64,000 nt of DNA from Trichaptum fuscoviolaceum (Eukaryota; Basidiomycota; Agaricomycetes; Hymenochaetales; Trichaptaceae): assembly GCA_910574455.1 (NCBI GenBank), contig CAJSYZ010000004.1, positions 2,232,001-2,296,000 of the forward strand, written 5' to 3'. Positions within the stretch are counted from its first letter, which is position 1; every line of letters begins with the position of its first letter. Of the stretch, positions 40,712 to 54,192 are shown piece by piece. Both the position numbers and the translations under genes were made by a program. Under the pieces are notes generated by a model that was not told the origin of the DNA, made no database searches, and saw only the letters and a list, made by a program, of their open reading frames with translations.

Positions 40712-42771
40712 ATGTCGGGATCAAATTCTAGAGGTGGTAGCGGCAGCTCACGCAGGGAGCCCAGGGGCGGCAGCTCACACAGGCAGATCAGCAACTCACC
40801 CGCTGGTGGCGGCAGCTCACACTACCCAAACTGGATTGCTGCGTACACGCAGATAGTAGGCGCAAGTCAATCTCCGAGTCCTAGTGAGCCCAATCAGAAA
40901 AGGCCCAAACTTGAACTTGAAGGGGGGGAATCATTCCCGACATCCGTTCCACCACCATCAAGGTCACCATCACTGGCCGATTATCGCGTCCCGGGACCTG
41001 GCGGTGTTCTCGAACCACCTAATAAATCTCCCGGACGTACTATGGGTAAAACTGCTTGACGCTGTGGCACAAAATGCACAGTCCACTGGCATAGAAGGCA
41101 ACGAGTCGGTTCACTCGACTTCAGGCCATCCAGGTGCCATGTCGCACACTGGCATAGAAGGCAGCGCGTCGGTTCGCTCGACTTCAGGCCATCCAGGCCT
41201 TTCATCAGATGATAGGATTGCGAGTTTGGAGGGTCAGGTTGCTACGTTGAACGATACTCTTTGCAAGATATATTCTGATGTCGCTCTCTTGACTGATAAT
41301 ATTGCTGGGGTAAGTATTATGATCATGTTTCGAAAAAGAACGTCTAATAACCTACGCTTGTTAGTCACGGGCAGCAGGCGACGCTGTTAGAGTAAGGAAG
41401 ACCTTGGATAGTCTAAGGTTCTTCTTCATGGAATCCTCCGCAATTGTCCTTGGGTTCTCAAGAGAGGAGATACGGACTTGCCTTGACAGTCGAGGCACTG
41501 ATGATCCCTTCGGTTCCCTCTACTTCGAGTTGAACAAGTTCAAGTTTCAGAAAATCATGAATGAATACTACCAACTTCATTCTCGCGACGGCTCGGAAGG
41601 TCTTAGACAACTGTTATCTGAATATGGACTTTATAGAGAAGAGAAGGCAGAAGAGTTTATGGCAGTATTGAACTCATACGATATGGATGCCAAAGATCTT
41701 AAGGCTTTCCAATTCTTCATACCGTTCTTCCAGGCCTACTATGACGTAACTTACAAACTCATCGCAATCATCGATGCCGGTCTCCAAAGCATGTCAGTTA
41801 CGGTCTCTAGACTTTTCCAGGCTCATTCTCAGGCTTCCAGTCATCTTTCCGGTATTCGGCCCCCCCCACTGAAAGTGCATCTACCCTATCATCCGATATC
41901 GGAACCAGGGAGTTTGCAATCGAAATACATGACGCCTGCGGTTGAACGGCTTCATTTTCAGCCCCAGAAAGAGGAGGTCAACGAAATGCTACTGCAGTTT
42001 GACACGGAGCAGAAATCTTGGGAAATGGCGATTAAGCTGTGCAATATTCACGATGCATTCTTCCATCGGACGAAGGTGTTAGAGGTCACCTCCAATGACT
42101 ATGCGATTATCTCAACGGCAGAATCTATTCAGGCGCGTTTGCATGACATCATAGGAAGGTTTACCAGGGAAGCAAAGTCGAAGCAGGGGCCTGTCGGACC
42201 ACCGGCAGATATTCCTTCTGTTGAGATTAATAATTACTTCCGCGAATTGGGTCATCTTCAGAGGAGATTGATAAGCGCGCTTAGGATTGTCAAGAGATGG
42301 TTGCAAATTGCCTCCACAAAGGGTCTTTTCGATGTCGTCATGCGGAAGGGGAAAGGCGATGTCGTATCAGAGCTCTTAAACAAGATAGTACATCGAAGGC
42401 AGGAGTCGACTGATGATGTCCTTGATTCTATTGATATGTTAGCAGCCTATAACAAGGACGAAATGGAGGCCTATCATACGAACTTGAAGGGCAAGGGGAA
42501 GGAAAGACAGGACACGGCAGCATCGACGTCAGCAGCGTCCTTGACTACCCAGACAACTGGAAAATCTTTCTTGGAGCATGCGGACATGCAGAGATACCAA
42601 ACGTATCTGACGGAGGCGGTGTGCGCGTCATTCGACAGACAACCCCCGAAAGGCATCGCGGTGAATATTGATATTAAACAAATTCTAGGGTATCGCAATT
42701 ATTTAGAATTGGCGATAGAGTCAAAGGATGACTCCAAGCCTTCAAGTCCTCGAGGTCGCCTCAACTACTAG
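40712..42771 (+). CDS. unrecognised gene next to the Plavaka transposase
   Basis: ATG 40712 starts a Gly/Ser/Arg-rich N-terminus. The frame changes before 41060 by an undefined intron or a shift. The next part contains two copies of a (S/H)TGIEG-x-x-SVxSTSGHPG block, a heptad-like stretch (IASLEGQVATLNDTLCKIYSDVALL), then an intron at 41310-41364 (GTAAGT...TTAG, in phase). The last exon codes for about 465 residues, mostly helical, ending at TAG 42769-42771. No enzyme motif is seen. It is convergent with the Plavaka gene, only 227 bases from its stop. It could be a cargo protein of the same element, but the family is unknown to me. Confidence 0.6.
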
Positions 42772-42998
42772 CCGAATTAGCCCTCTCGTAGGTGGTGGGT
42801 TGACAATGGACACAGTATGCTTGCATCTCCAGTTTCTCCTTTTGTTGCTTTGAGATTTGTTGATAATTATATTACCTCGAACAATGAATACCATGATGTC
42901 GTCGCCGCTGGCTCTGGCAATGTAAACTGTACAACAAGTCTCAATACACTTTGTAGTACTATGTGGCAATGTGCTAACGGAAGAGTTTAACTTAGTAA

Positions 42999-45900
42999 TT
43001 ATTGTCTAGCTTCGTACAGTGTTTGGTGCATGTGCATGTCAGCAAATCGGTTAACATAGAATCTATCATAAAAATCCAGGGTCTCCTCAGGTGTCAATGA
43101 CTTTGGAGGACATTCATCACCCTTCGGAACCCCCAGGAGGTGGGCTAAACGGAGGATGTCCCCTACATCTATCACAGATAGCTTCGGAGCCTTGCAGTTG
43201 CGCTGATAGTGACATCTGCCACTGGCATTCACTCCAGTACAGCATCCGACACAGGTGGTAGAGCTCTCTAACTCATACTCCGGTTCGACTATCCACATTC
43301 TTGTTTTCAGGTCGGGTGAATCTCCAACACGCTTGAAAATTTGGACGAGAGCGCAGTCCTGACGTTCCCCTTTAGCGGTGAAGGAAAAAAGAAGCATAAC
43401 TCGGGCAACTCTCATTCCCGCAAACCCCTTTGTGCAGGAGCTAACTCGAACAAGGACTGCATCACGTCTTGCTTTTCCGCGCCAAGAGGGATTGGACCTG
43501 ATCACCTCCCTCATTGCTTGTTCTATAGGGATCGATTCGCCATGGTAGGCAAAGAAAGCGGTGGCTGAATGGAATATTGAAAAGTCATTGCTCGTGTCCA
43601 ATTCAACTGCTGGTTGGGCTCTACCAGAGGAGCCCCTTGAGTTGGAGGTGTGATTCTCGTACTTGTTGAATAAGTATTCTTTAATGAGCTGTCGGAGCTG
43701 TCGGAGCTCTGGATGACCTTTTATCGCCGCAAGCGTGTTGAGCTGTTTAGGATACACCTTACTGGACTCTGCAAGGATGACAACAAAGAAGTCAGATGTG
43801 TAACACCAAAAGCATGGGTTACCAAGTAATACCCACGTTGCTTCAAAGCCATTAACATCAAGCTCAAAGGGTCATTTCTGCCACCCAAGCGGATCTGGCG
43901 TTCAGCATGTTGTATGTCTTGAACCGCAAGATGCTGTGGCCCATGCACTACTAGTAAGCTTTCAAGTTCGGGATCTTCCAGGTCTGCAATTTCGTTGAGT
44001 TCATTATTGCCCACAATGTCATCGAAGAAGTCCTCTGTATCATCAGCTGCACCAGCTTCGGGTGTATCTTGATGCTGCATCTGCTCCTTCCGAATTTGGG
44101 TCCTCTCAGCGTCATCTGACTCTGACTCTGACATATTCCTGCGCAGAACATCTAGCAAAGCTCTCCATGAAGCCTCAGCCAGAGGACTTTCCAGCATTCC
44201 ACGCCTCTTGAAGTCTGCCCTCGATGCAATAAGTTTACTGAGACGTTGGTTTGCTGTGATCATCTGACCTAAAGGATCATTTCTGTTTGAGCGTCGCCAC
44301 GTTTCCTTGACCGCGTAAATGTGTTTATTCTCTGTGATTGATGAGCACAGCCCGCTTGGTGCAGCAAAGAGAGGGATCATTGTAGGATAGTGAATCATGG
44401 CATGCTGTCGTGGAAGTGAGAAGTTATCCCGGATGCCCTTAGCTATGAATATTTTGCGATATTGATGATAGTGATCCAGGGAGGCTTTAACCTGATCAAG
44501 AGTTGAGGCTGTAATCGTGTACCGACGCACAAGGTAACAGAAGTCCAGAAATGCACTCAATGCGTGAACTATATCATCATGTACAATGCCCACAATAGCC
44601 GGAAGATACACCTAGTAAGCGGATTGCATCAGATATCAGCAAACCACCACCTCAAACAAGATCATGATGAAAATACCACATACTTTCATAAGTGCCTTTG
44701 AATCATTACCTGTCCATTGCTTGAAGCCTCGACCTTCGGGAAATCTGCGAAGTCCAGGAAAAGGAGCAGCAACTCTGATTCTACGTGAAAGTTAGCAGTG
44801 GTATTCACACGACTTGTAAGGGAATAGTACCTTTTATCCACAATATCCAGCTCTGTCGTGGTCATGCTCTGGCAAATCCACTCGACAAGATGATCCTTGA
44901 ACACGCCTTTGATGATTTGGTGCAGTAAGTCTGGAGAAATGAGATTGCATATATCTGCACGCGGAAAATCATTGGTGAAGGGCTACGGGACATAGTTCAA
45001 GTTGCGGTAAGTGCATCTAATGGACAACTTGAAGTTGGAACACATACGACGATATCTTGGTGGAACCCATACTCCTTACGAATTGTGGCTCTACTTATGC
45101 TATTGTCATCCACCTGTTCTATCAATCGTTCGTGCAGCTCTTTTGTTCGAGGATTTGTAACAAATTCCGGATTATCTAGGTTCTTGTGAGGTGCTGTACA
45201 TCTATATAGTAGCCGCATTAAGCCATTTCCTCGAACTCAAGTCGGATGTGATTTGTGGAAAGGACAATACTTACTTGCAGCACCATCCAGTGCATATTGC
45301 GCATAGACTCACCTGTTCCGGATAATCGGCTATATACAAGCCGAGTCCGAGAATCGACCTACGCAAGTGACCATCAGGGCACCGGAAAATGGTTTGTTCG
45401 TTGTTTATGGACATTGCGCTCTTCAGTGGTCTCAAGATTCTCGATATAGATGAATGAAAGACTTGATGTCGAAAGCGGCGGAATTCATCCGACTTTTCGT
45501 ACTGCCGTTCAGCTGCAAAGCATCAGAACACAAATGGATAGCTCAGTTTTTGACACACACTCTTTGGTATTGCTAGAAATGCTACGAGCTGGACTGTATT
45601 CAACTTTTGGGACCGCCGGGCCTTGTTAGATACATTTCCTATTGAGAGATATAACGGATAATATTCGTTGTTGCCAGTTCCAACGGAAACTGTTGTCTTG
45701 TCACTCCCTAAAATTACCGGAACGAACATGGACCCATGAACTGCTTTATCTTCGGCGTAGATTTTGTTCTAAGTCAAGGATAATCAGTACACTTCCTCCA
45801 ACTTCGAATGCTGCATGATTCATGACTTACAGCCTGTTCCCAAGCAAAATTTCCGGACATGTAGTTTCTGAAGACTCGTTCTTTGTTGTCATCAGAGTCC

Positions 45901-46998
45901 TCTTTCGGCTGATACTCACGAAACGGGACATAGTCGAATTCGCCTTCCAACGCCGGATTGTCCACCAAATTCCGGATCACTTCCAAAGGATCCCGATACC
46001 ATACATCATATTCTTTCCTCTTCCATGACTCGGTGTTCTCGTTTGTTGCCTTTTGGCTATGATCGTCCATGTAGAAGTTACTAAAGGATTTCCAAGACAC
46101 ATCACCGACTTTCGTAGCATCAATGGCGTTATACATTTTTTGCGCATCTCCATCGAGTAGCGTACTAGTTGAACCCAGATCCAAGTCATCGTCAGGCAAT
46201 GTCGCATCCAATTCGGAACATCCGCAAGATTTTACATTCTCCGCCTCCTGAATCAGCTGATAAGCCTTCATGATTCCCAGAAGCTTTGTTATGTTCCCAG
46301 CAGACATTTGCTCTTCCCGATAGAGAAAATCTGCGAGCTCAAAATCTGCTCGGCACGAATATGGAAACCAGTCATTTGACGCAGATTCGTTTCGCGGAGC
46401 GGGTGAGTCTTCGTATTCTAAGAAGTTCCCTTCTGCATCGCATGGAGTGGCTGCACAATGTTTGGTGTCAAAATGCTACAGTAAACCGGGAACAATTGAT
46501 TTGGCGCGCACCATTCAAGTATCTGTGATACACCTTCAAGTTATCCTCGCTCTCCTCATAATCTCCAATGTCGGAATCCAAGTCTTCAGAACGGCCACTG
46601 TCACTTCCGGTGACAGAATGGGACAGAGAATCAGGTCTGTCCAAATCTTGAAGCAGCTCGTCTCGGCCTATACTGAGCATCGAGATATCCTGTGTAAGCA
46701 TGGAAATATCGTAATCGTAGGAGTCAGAGCCGCTCTCAAGATGACCCTCTGATGGAAGTTCGGACGACCTCAGGAGAGCTTCAAGTTGAGGACTTGGAGC
46801 TCGTATGGGTCGAATAGGTGATGATTCATATTCATGACCACAAGCAGAAGAACTTGCCAAGAATGACGTCGGATGAGCTGAATATTCATGTCTTGCTCTT
46901 CCAGATTGACTCTTGAACGTCCTACTACAGCCAGGCAAGGTGCATCGAATAGTTGGTGGAAAATGAAAGGGATCGTGCTTTTTCCGTGTCGCTGGCAT
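42999..46998 (-). CDS. Plavaka-type (CACTA-like) transposase, apparently intact
   Basis: Nine exons: 46998-46512, 46450-45831, 45768-45561, 45512-45275, 45201-45048, 44982-44831, 44774-44684, 44611-43837 and 43768-42999. All introns are GT-AG (48-73 bp). The spliced length is 3495, giving 1164 residues with no stop. Family marks: an N-terminal C2H2 finger (CTLPGCSRTFKSQSGRARHEYSAH), CDAEGNFL, FELADFLYR, PVILGSDKTTVSVGTG, FRCPDGHLRRSILGLGLYIADYPEQ, KCTAPHKN, FPRADICNLISPDLLHQIIKG, FPGLRRFPEGRGFKQWTG, SLPRQHAMIHY, SSITENKHIYAVKETWRRS and a C-terminal FYVNRFADMH. These are features of Plavaka transposases of Agaricomycetes, distant relatives of EnSpm/CACTA. Full length and full coding capacity suggest a potentially active element. 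Its terminal repeats were not located. Confidence 0.9.
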
Positions 46999-47269
46999 CA
47001 ACTTGAATGTAACCTCAGTAGTAGTACACGTCGACAATTGGGACTCACAGCTGAGCCTCACTGGCACTGGCAGGCTGCTAGCACTGGCAGTGACTCGGAC
47101 TCGGAGTGCCAGTGAACTTGAACCTGAGTTAAAATTAGTCATAGAGTAGTCACGGTAGTAGTGGGCGTAAATTTTCAACTTGTCTAAGATAGACGCCCCC
47201 GCCTCCCTGATCTTGAACTTGCACCTTCGACACATCTTATCATCTACAAGTCTCAAAACACTGCACAAA
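46999..47269. promoter_or_regulatory. divergent intergenic region between transposase and 47270 gene
   Basis: 271 bases between the ATG of the Plavaka gene (46998, minus) and the ATG at 47270 (plus). It holds cactggcactggcagg, agcactggcagtg, gactcggactcggagtgccagtg and gtagtagtac words. These are like those in the other motif-rich stretches and may be transposase binding sites that also affect both genes. Confidence 0.5.
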
Positions 47270-48369
47270 ATGTCAACTCAAAGACAGACAAGGGCTAAGA
47301 ACAAGGAAAAGCACCCCGGAGCAGTCGTTGACCAACTCAGAACAAGACGAACACAGGAGGAGATATTGCGGGAGAAGGAAGAAAAAGAGAAAAGGAAAGT
47401 ACGGCAGGCAGAAAGGCGGGATGAGGCATTGAAGGAGAAGGAAGAGAAGGAAAAGCAGAAGGAAGAGCGGGCAGCTTTCCGCAGAGCTGCGGCCCAGCAA
47501 GTCGCGGTTGCGAAAGAGAGGAGAAAACACGCTGCGGAGCAAAAACGGGCAGCAAAAGAACAAGAGGCAGCTGACAAGGTTCGCAAGAAGGTGACTGCAG
47601 CAGAGAACCAAGAAGCAGCGATGCTAGAGACCGTAGAGCTTGAAAACAACTTGTCGAAGGCTCTTGAGACACGCACCCAGATGGGCTCAACAGTGCCCAA
47701 ACTCACTGGCAAACGTGGACGTAGAAAGCCAAAAGGCGAAGCTAGTTGTAAGTCTTCAACTTTAGATCAGTGATGACACAGATTTGAACTGGCATAAACA
47801 GACTCGAAGAACGATGTTAAAGACATATCGGATTGTGAAGATGGACACAACGAAGACTTGGATATTCGTGAGTAACATTGCCTATACATTTTCAGACGAT
47901 CTCAAAGCTTGGAGGTTGAACCCTGTGACTCACGTTAATGCGAAGCAGCGAGTATGGATGAGCCAAACAGGAAGCCTGCAAAAAAAGCTAGGAAAGAAGA
48001 TTCCAAAGGTGAACTTCCATTTCGCACACGTGTGCAGACCGCAAAGATGTCCAGGTCTGCCGCCACTCCCAGCGACGCATTCTTTCACACTCCTGCAGGA
48101 CCGAACGAGAGTCTTTCTGGTGAAGAAACGGACATAATAGACTCGCCCGCTACGTCAAGGCGGAACGACAAGACAAAACGCCCTGTCAGGGCACTTCGCA
48201 ACACAGATGATTCCACTTTCATCGGTGAAGAGGGTGGAGGTCTTGAGGTGCCAGTGGCAGGGATAGACTCAGAAAGGATCAATTTGTGAGTTTGAAGTTT
48301 GAATCTTGCATTGCGTCTGAATCAGTATCTTGTACTGTCAAGTCAATGTAATGGTGAGTGCGATTAAAC

Positions 48370-48470
48370 ATCATCCCGACTACTACTAGTAGTAGTACTA
48401 GATTACTAATGAGCCTGCCACTCAGGCTGCCAGTGTCACTGCGGTCATGGTGCCAGCGGTTCAAGTTGAC
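48370..48470. other. motif cluster within an intron or gap of the 47270 gene
   Basis: Contains tactactagtagtagtac, ctgccactcaggctgccagtg, and ttcaagttgaccg, the same words as in the flanking motif-rich stretches. Confidence 0.4.
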
Positions 48471-51400
48471 CGTGACGCTCCCGGGCCAAGACCCGACTTG
48501 GAAGTCCTTCACCTGCAATATTGACGCTCTTGTCCTTGTTACCACTGTATTATGAGCCTTGCTGACGCAAAGCTACACCAGACACACCATCTCATTGCCA
48601 GATGATGAAAACTTAAGTCCCTGGGAGGATGAAGGAGAAACAATCACCCTTACAAGCTATCATGGTGTAAAAAATAGCACAATCAGTGTGCAACAGAAGG
48701 CACATCTTGTCGATTCGGAATCAAATGTTGTGAGTTGACGGAGAATTAGAATGGCAAATGCAGTCTGAATAACTTGTTTATAGGGCGGAAGCAATCCGAA
48801 GAGGCTAACAAGGCCGGCTCAAGCTTGTGTGAGTACGACTTATTTCTGTTCGATTCACGTCAGTTACTCCATGACCGTTTGTTCATATCCCTTCGTTATT
48901 ATTTATCTGCCAACTGCCGTGTCATGAACAGGATGGAGGTAGCAGCAACCTCAACTCGAAGAAAAGGAAGTTATTGCATGACACTCTTTCCGGGTCGCAG
49001 GTTTCAACGGTAAGCGATGTCATATCATTTTTCATTTTTCATTCTACTAAGCAATCCCTTCCCGTACTCGAGGAAAGAACAACGAGATAAAACCAGGTGG
49101 ACAGGTGAGTGCCAGACAGCGAAGCACAGTGATCTTCATTCTATATCCTTCATTGCTGAATTGGTATTTGCATAGGATGCAAACAAGAGGACTGCTAACT
49201 CGCAGCTTAGCGCACCGGTAAGTCTATCTTATTTCAACTTCTCTCGTTCCCCCCCTTATTTATGGTTGTAAGGTGCGATCACTAGCTTTGGAACCCCGTG
49301 TACAGGTATGTGTGAGCGTCGATGCACCGTAGGCTCACTTCCGGTGCTCTCCTGTAGCAACTATTCGTTTCCTTCTTCACTTCGAGTCGATCGCTAATGT
49401 GTGCATATGAATAGGACATCACAGTCACAAAGAACGGAAAGAGGAAGTCGCCACCAGACACCGACTCTCAGGTTAATGTGGTAATTCTTCTACCTTCACG
49501 TGCAATGAATTCCTTCATTTCATGTTTACTTAATTTAAACCATCTCAATAGGCTAATAAGACTGTCAAGATCAATAAGTCATTGTTGATTGACATGGACA
49601 CACAGGCCGGTGCCACAGTAAGTGTCAATTCTATGGTAATTGGCATTCAAGTTCGTATCTGATCAGGCGGAAAGGACTTGAGTAAGAAGAGGAACCCCTC
49701 TGATATTCCTTATCGGCCTGAGGCCGACACGACGGTAAGTGCTTCTTTTCGATCTGCTCACTTGCCATGGATAACAGCTTTCTGACGTGTTGCAGCCGGA
49801 GATTGGATCCGCTACCTTTAATCGCAAGAGGCAGTTGCTGGTGGCTGATAATGAAGTAAGTGAGAGTCGATTGATACACTCTAAACGTGAGCATTCACCT
49901 TCTTTTCTTAATAGTCTGGTGGTCGAAAGATGTCGTTAGCACCTCGAGCACCGTCGCTTGCAATGACGAGAGCGTCCCGCACCCCCGGACCCGAAGTGAT
50001 AGTGACTGGGGCTTATCAAGGTCATCGCAAAGTCTCTCGGACTACTAGCTCAGTTTGTCGAATCAAATTCATTTCTATGACATATTTTGCTGATGTACGT
50101 ATATGCAGACATCAGTGGGACTTGAGGACAAGGATCGAAATGAAGGAAGGGAAGGATCTCGCGTGCCAGGCAGGAAAAGGGCGACGAACCAGTGTCTCCC
50201 TCCCGGTACTCAGGCAGGATGGACTCATATTCTATTACCTTCACTATTTCGCACAGTTGGAAAGTCCGTCACACCATGGCAAACCCCGGACAATAAGCTC
50301 ATCAGCTCATTGTGGGGGAAAGTGTTTGATTCTGTGGAACTCATTTACGAAACTCAGTTCGCCGATATCTGTTCTCTAGTTGAGTCATTTTTACTTATTC
50401 TCAAATCACCTTTACCAAATTGAGATGCAATCCTCGTATTTCAGGCGGCCCAGAGATGCTCTGATAGCTGGCGCAAGAAGCTGTTTGAGAAAGCTGAGCA
50501 ATCAGTTGCTAGTTTTATCAGCGGCGAACAATCAAAGTCAATGCAAAACGAAGCAATTGTGAAGATGTTGCAGACGCTAGTTGACAAGAAGAAAGCCGAA
50601 CCGTTTCTATGGGAAAGCTGGTATAGTATGGAGAGGGTAAGTAAAAGAGTATTTATTGTCACATTTTGTGTCCATGCATTGACCCTAAATGTACAGAAGC
50701 AAGGACTGTTCTGCTCTGACCTTGTGGTCTCAGTGTTGTCCGTACACATTGTCTTGGCCATGGGTCGGCATAAAATACTGGACAGAAACACCATAGGAAA
50801 GCCTATCGGTGCCCTCGCCCTTGCGGCAACAGCGGTATCTATTTTTTTCAGTACTTATATTGTCCTTATTCGCTGATCTTCTCATGGATAGGTCAAGGTT
50901 GCCATTGATAAACAGGTGGCTCGGTTGCAAAATATCAAAGAAGAACTTGGCGGCGCTGAGTGGTATTTCACTAGCGCTCTGTGGCAGCCTCATACGGACG
51001 ACTATGTTAACTTGTTGTCGAATCCCTCTTTCTTCACTGAATCAAACTGGGAAAAGGTTCGATCCCGCCTCCTAGCTTACGATGCCAGTACAGATATCGA
51101 TACGAGAAAGAACACCGAACTTGTTGGATCGGGTATCACTGGCAGGGACTTTTCCTTGTATTTTGACGTTGTAGATGCAGATTCGACCTGCGAGAAAGCG
51201 TATGACGAAGGCGCTGATAATTGGGAAGACGGAACCGACGGAACCGACGATAAGGGCGAAGAGCGTGAGGGGGCTGAGTATAGAGGCGAGGTGGAAGGTG
51301 ATGCAGGAGCCGTACCAACTAATAATCTTATAGATCCGCGATAATTATCGCAACCGGTTTCTAAAGTTATCGCGATAACGGAACCATAGCTTTTTTGGCC

Positions 51401-51925
51401 TGTGCGGCAGCTTAATGCCGGGGTGCCGCCTCACGGCACCTCACGGCATGCACCCCGCGTCAGGGACAAGGCTGAATTCGGTAATACAGCCCGGTTTGTA
51501 TGATATTGTATCCCTGGCGCGTTTGCGTTGCGATAATTTCGCTACCGGGGCCTAGCCCCTCGTAATTTGAAATAAAATAGCTTATATCTAGTACTATAGG
51601 CTAATCTTTTTTATTTGCAATATGACGTCGCCGTTAATTTACAATTAATGTTGCGACACTGCGCGAAGGTAAGCGCCGGCGCTTACTTCGGTGTCGTGCG
51701 CGCGTGTCGTCTGCCCTTGTCCTTTTCTCCCACTTTCACGACGACTACGTCGGTTACTTCTTCTCACTTTGCTCTTTTCGTCCTCTGTCGTTCTACAACT
51801 TGCTTTGGAAGGTTCTCGACGCAGGATTTAGTGGCCGCCGAGGAGTAGGAAGGCCGTAAATGGGGCAGGTGCGTCAGACCGAAACCTGCACTTTTCGCCG
51901 TTAAAGACTGACAATTATACTACAG

Positions 51926-52640
51926 GTGCAGTGCAGACGAGCGTGCCACGCGAACCTTCACCCTCAAAGAGTGTACACGATACCACAGGACGCAGTCCAC
52001 GCCCGTGGTTCCTCCGCTGTCCCAGAACTGAGGACAGCAATATCACAGGACGCAGTCCATGCCCATCGTTCCACGGCCCTCCCAACAACAGCAGCAAGTC
52101 CAAGCAAGTCCATGGTGTTGCTGCAAATCCAACAATCGCAACAATCGCAGCGCCGGCAGCAACAATCGCCTCCGTCTCCAGAATCTTCATTCAACAAGCC
52201 TGGTTAACAGCTGTACCGGGACGATTGCCATCGCGCGCAACAGCTGAATGGCTCTGATTCCGAACAGCAAGCTCCCCGGCCTAATCCCCATCCCCACTTT
52301 GCTTTCTCAAAGCTTCTCCTCGGTATCTGCTCTTCAGCGACAGTAACAACACGCGCAAGCACTCGGCTCTGTGCGTCCGATACCGGTTGCCGTATGAGTT
52401 GCTGGTTTGAGCTAGTTTCTTCGTGGCAGTGGGTGCTGAACGATGACGACGATCTGGCTGCCGATATTGAGCTTGCTGATTTGCGTGCGCCGTTTCCTTT
52501 GAACGACGCAAGTGCCGCAAAGGGAACAGAAGGTATGTGAATTCCCTCGAATCCGCTCTACCAAATGCACCCCAACTCTGGGGAATAGCCTTTGCGACTG
52601 CGCGTGATCTTCGTGATCAGCGGCTTCGCGAAGGTTAATC
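51926..52640 (+). pseudogene. Gln-rich gene remnant inside hAT-like copy 2
   Basis: Equivalent of 18557-19200. The DDDDLAADIELADL segment (about 52442-52475), the splice donor after 52532 and the final LPNAPQLWGIAFATARDL block with a stop are clearer here than in copy 1. The N-terminal Gln-rich part is frame-broken. No known domain. Confidence 0.5.
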
Positions 52641-53965
52641 TTAGTATGTTTGTTCTCTTTTTCTTTGTATTTAAATCATGTATAATATAACTTAAATTTG
52701 ATCTATAATATACATACATTTGAACAACAAAAAAACTACGTGCAAGGAGTAAATGATGTGATTTTCAGACGTTGTCGAAGGTGTCCTTCGACACGTCTTC
52801 GTCGTCGAAGTTGTGTCCGGCGATTCCCGGAGCATTCATCCGAGGCATCGCCGGACACACTTTTCTCTCAAAATTAAAACAATCTCTCAAGTAAAATTCA
52901 GGCACAATATGTTAGACAAATAACATAATTTGAAAGTAAATTCTCATATTTTTAATAGTAGCAGTCATGTACTTTGATGTTGTGTAATAAGTAGAACAGT
53001 GGTAAAAAGTGCTATTCTTGCAGTATTTATTCATTTGTATATTTTTGAGTGAATCTGAGACTTCCATATTTTGTATAATAGATCTAGTCTACATTATATA
53101 GAAGTCTAAAAAAGAATTGCGTCTGTAGATACTGTGGAAGTGGGTGAACTCGAAAGTGGTGCTCCGAATGCATCACTTGGAGTGAAACTTGTACACATGT
53201 CTTCGACTCTCGGACTGATTTGTGTACTTCACAACTGTTTTATAACTGACTTCCAATCTAACTCCTGAATTTGTTTAGTTAGATACTCTAGTACTGCTAT
53301 GTAACATATCTGTAATTTTTAATCGTCATTAATATAGTGAAACCAGCTGCAAATGTTGAGAATTGACCCAAAAGTGCACAAAATGGCCACTTTGTGGGAT
53401 TGTTCTATTTATTTAGCATGGTATAATGATGGATACGTGTCCATAATTTTATGAGAGCTTTCTTCATGTAGATAAATAAGGACAGGAATTTACTGAAGTG
53501 ATATGAGCGATGTAAAGTACAAGAGAAATCTAACATTATGAGCATATATGCATGGATCATGCATTTCTGTTGTAGTTCCTAATGTGCACGCTTACCTGCC
53601 CATCTTTTGACCTCCACCTTTTTTCAGTACCTACATCACAGTATATATTCTTTAATAGAGCACTGTGCCTGAGCTCAGTTTGCCTACAGAAAATTCAAAG
53701 TGTATGTTATTGATATGTTTGAAGCAAAATAAAATTCAGAGACATACCATATATAGTAAATTCACGCGATTCTCAGGGTCGTGGCGCGCTATCTGCACGC
53801 ATCGCGAACGTCGTCTTTCTCCCTTCCTTCTCTCTTCTTCAAGCTCTTAGAGCTATGGACGACGGGCAAGAAGGCATTTGCTGCGCGCAAATGCCGTCTT
53901 GCTTCTGCTTCCGCAGCCTCTCGCCTCTCGGACGCGAGCTGTATGCTTGCAAGCGCAGCTTTCAA

Positions 53966-54192
53966 GGTCTCGAATCCTACAACCTCCGCAACTCTTTGGA
54001 CGACGAGAAGCTCAAGGACAAGTTCAATGCCGAGGACGAGGTCACCAGAGACGTCGAGGCCGCCAGAGACCTCCGTCAGCGAGACGATCTCATGGCTTGA
54101 CGCCTCGCAGGAGACATCGAAGCAGAAGTATGAGGAAAAGCAGAAGGAGCTCGAGAGAGTCGCGAACCCCATCATGCAGAAGCTCTACTCGC
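53966..54192 (+). pseudogene. captured Hsp70 C-terminal fragment, copy 2
   Basis: One frame reads [20 protein letters not shown]. After a shift of frame the next reads [20 protein letters not shown], then [15 protein letters not shown]. These are the well-conserved blocks of the Hsp70 lid near the C-terminus. The glycine-rich EEVD tail of cytosolic Hsp70 is not present. Followed by an intron (donor near 54228, acceptor tttgcag 54299) shared with copy 1. Confidence 0.82.

Noticed and set aside
40712..42771. TET/JBP-type dioxygenase, sometimes linked to fungal transposons
   Set aside because: No HxD...H pattern or double-stranded beta-helix marks are visible; the protein is mostly helical.
50440..51344. 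Assigning the end of the 47270 gene to DUF6532
   Set aside because: Only the general helical layout and one Ala-rich block are suggestive; no diagnostic motif could be confirmed by eye.
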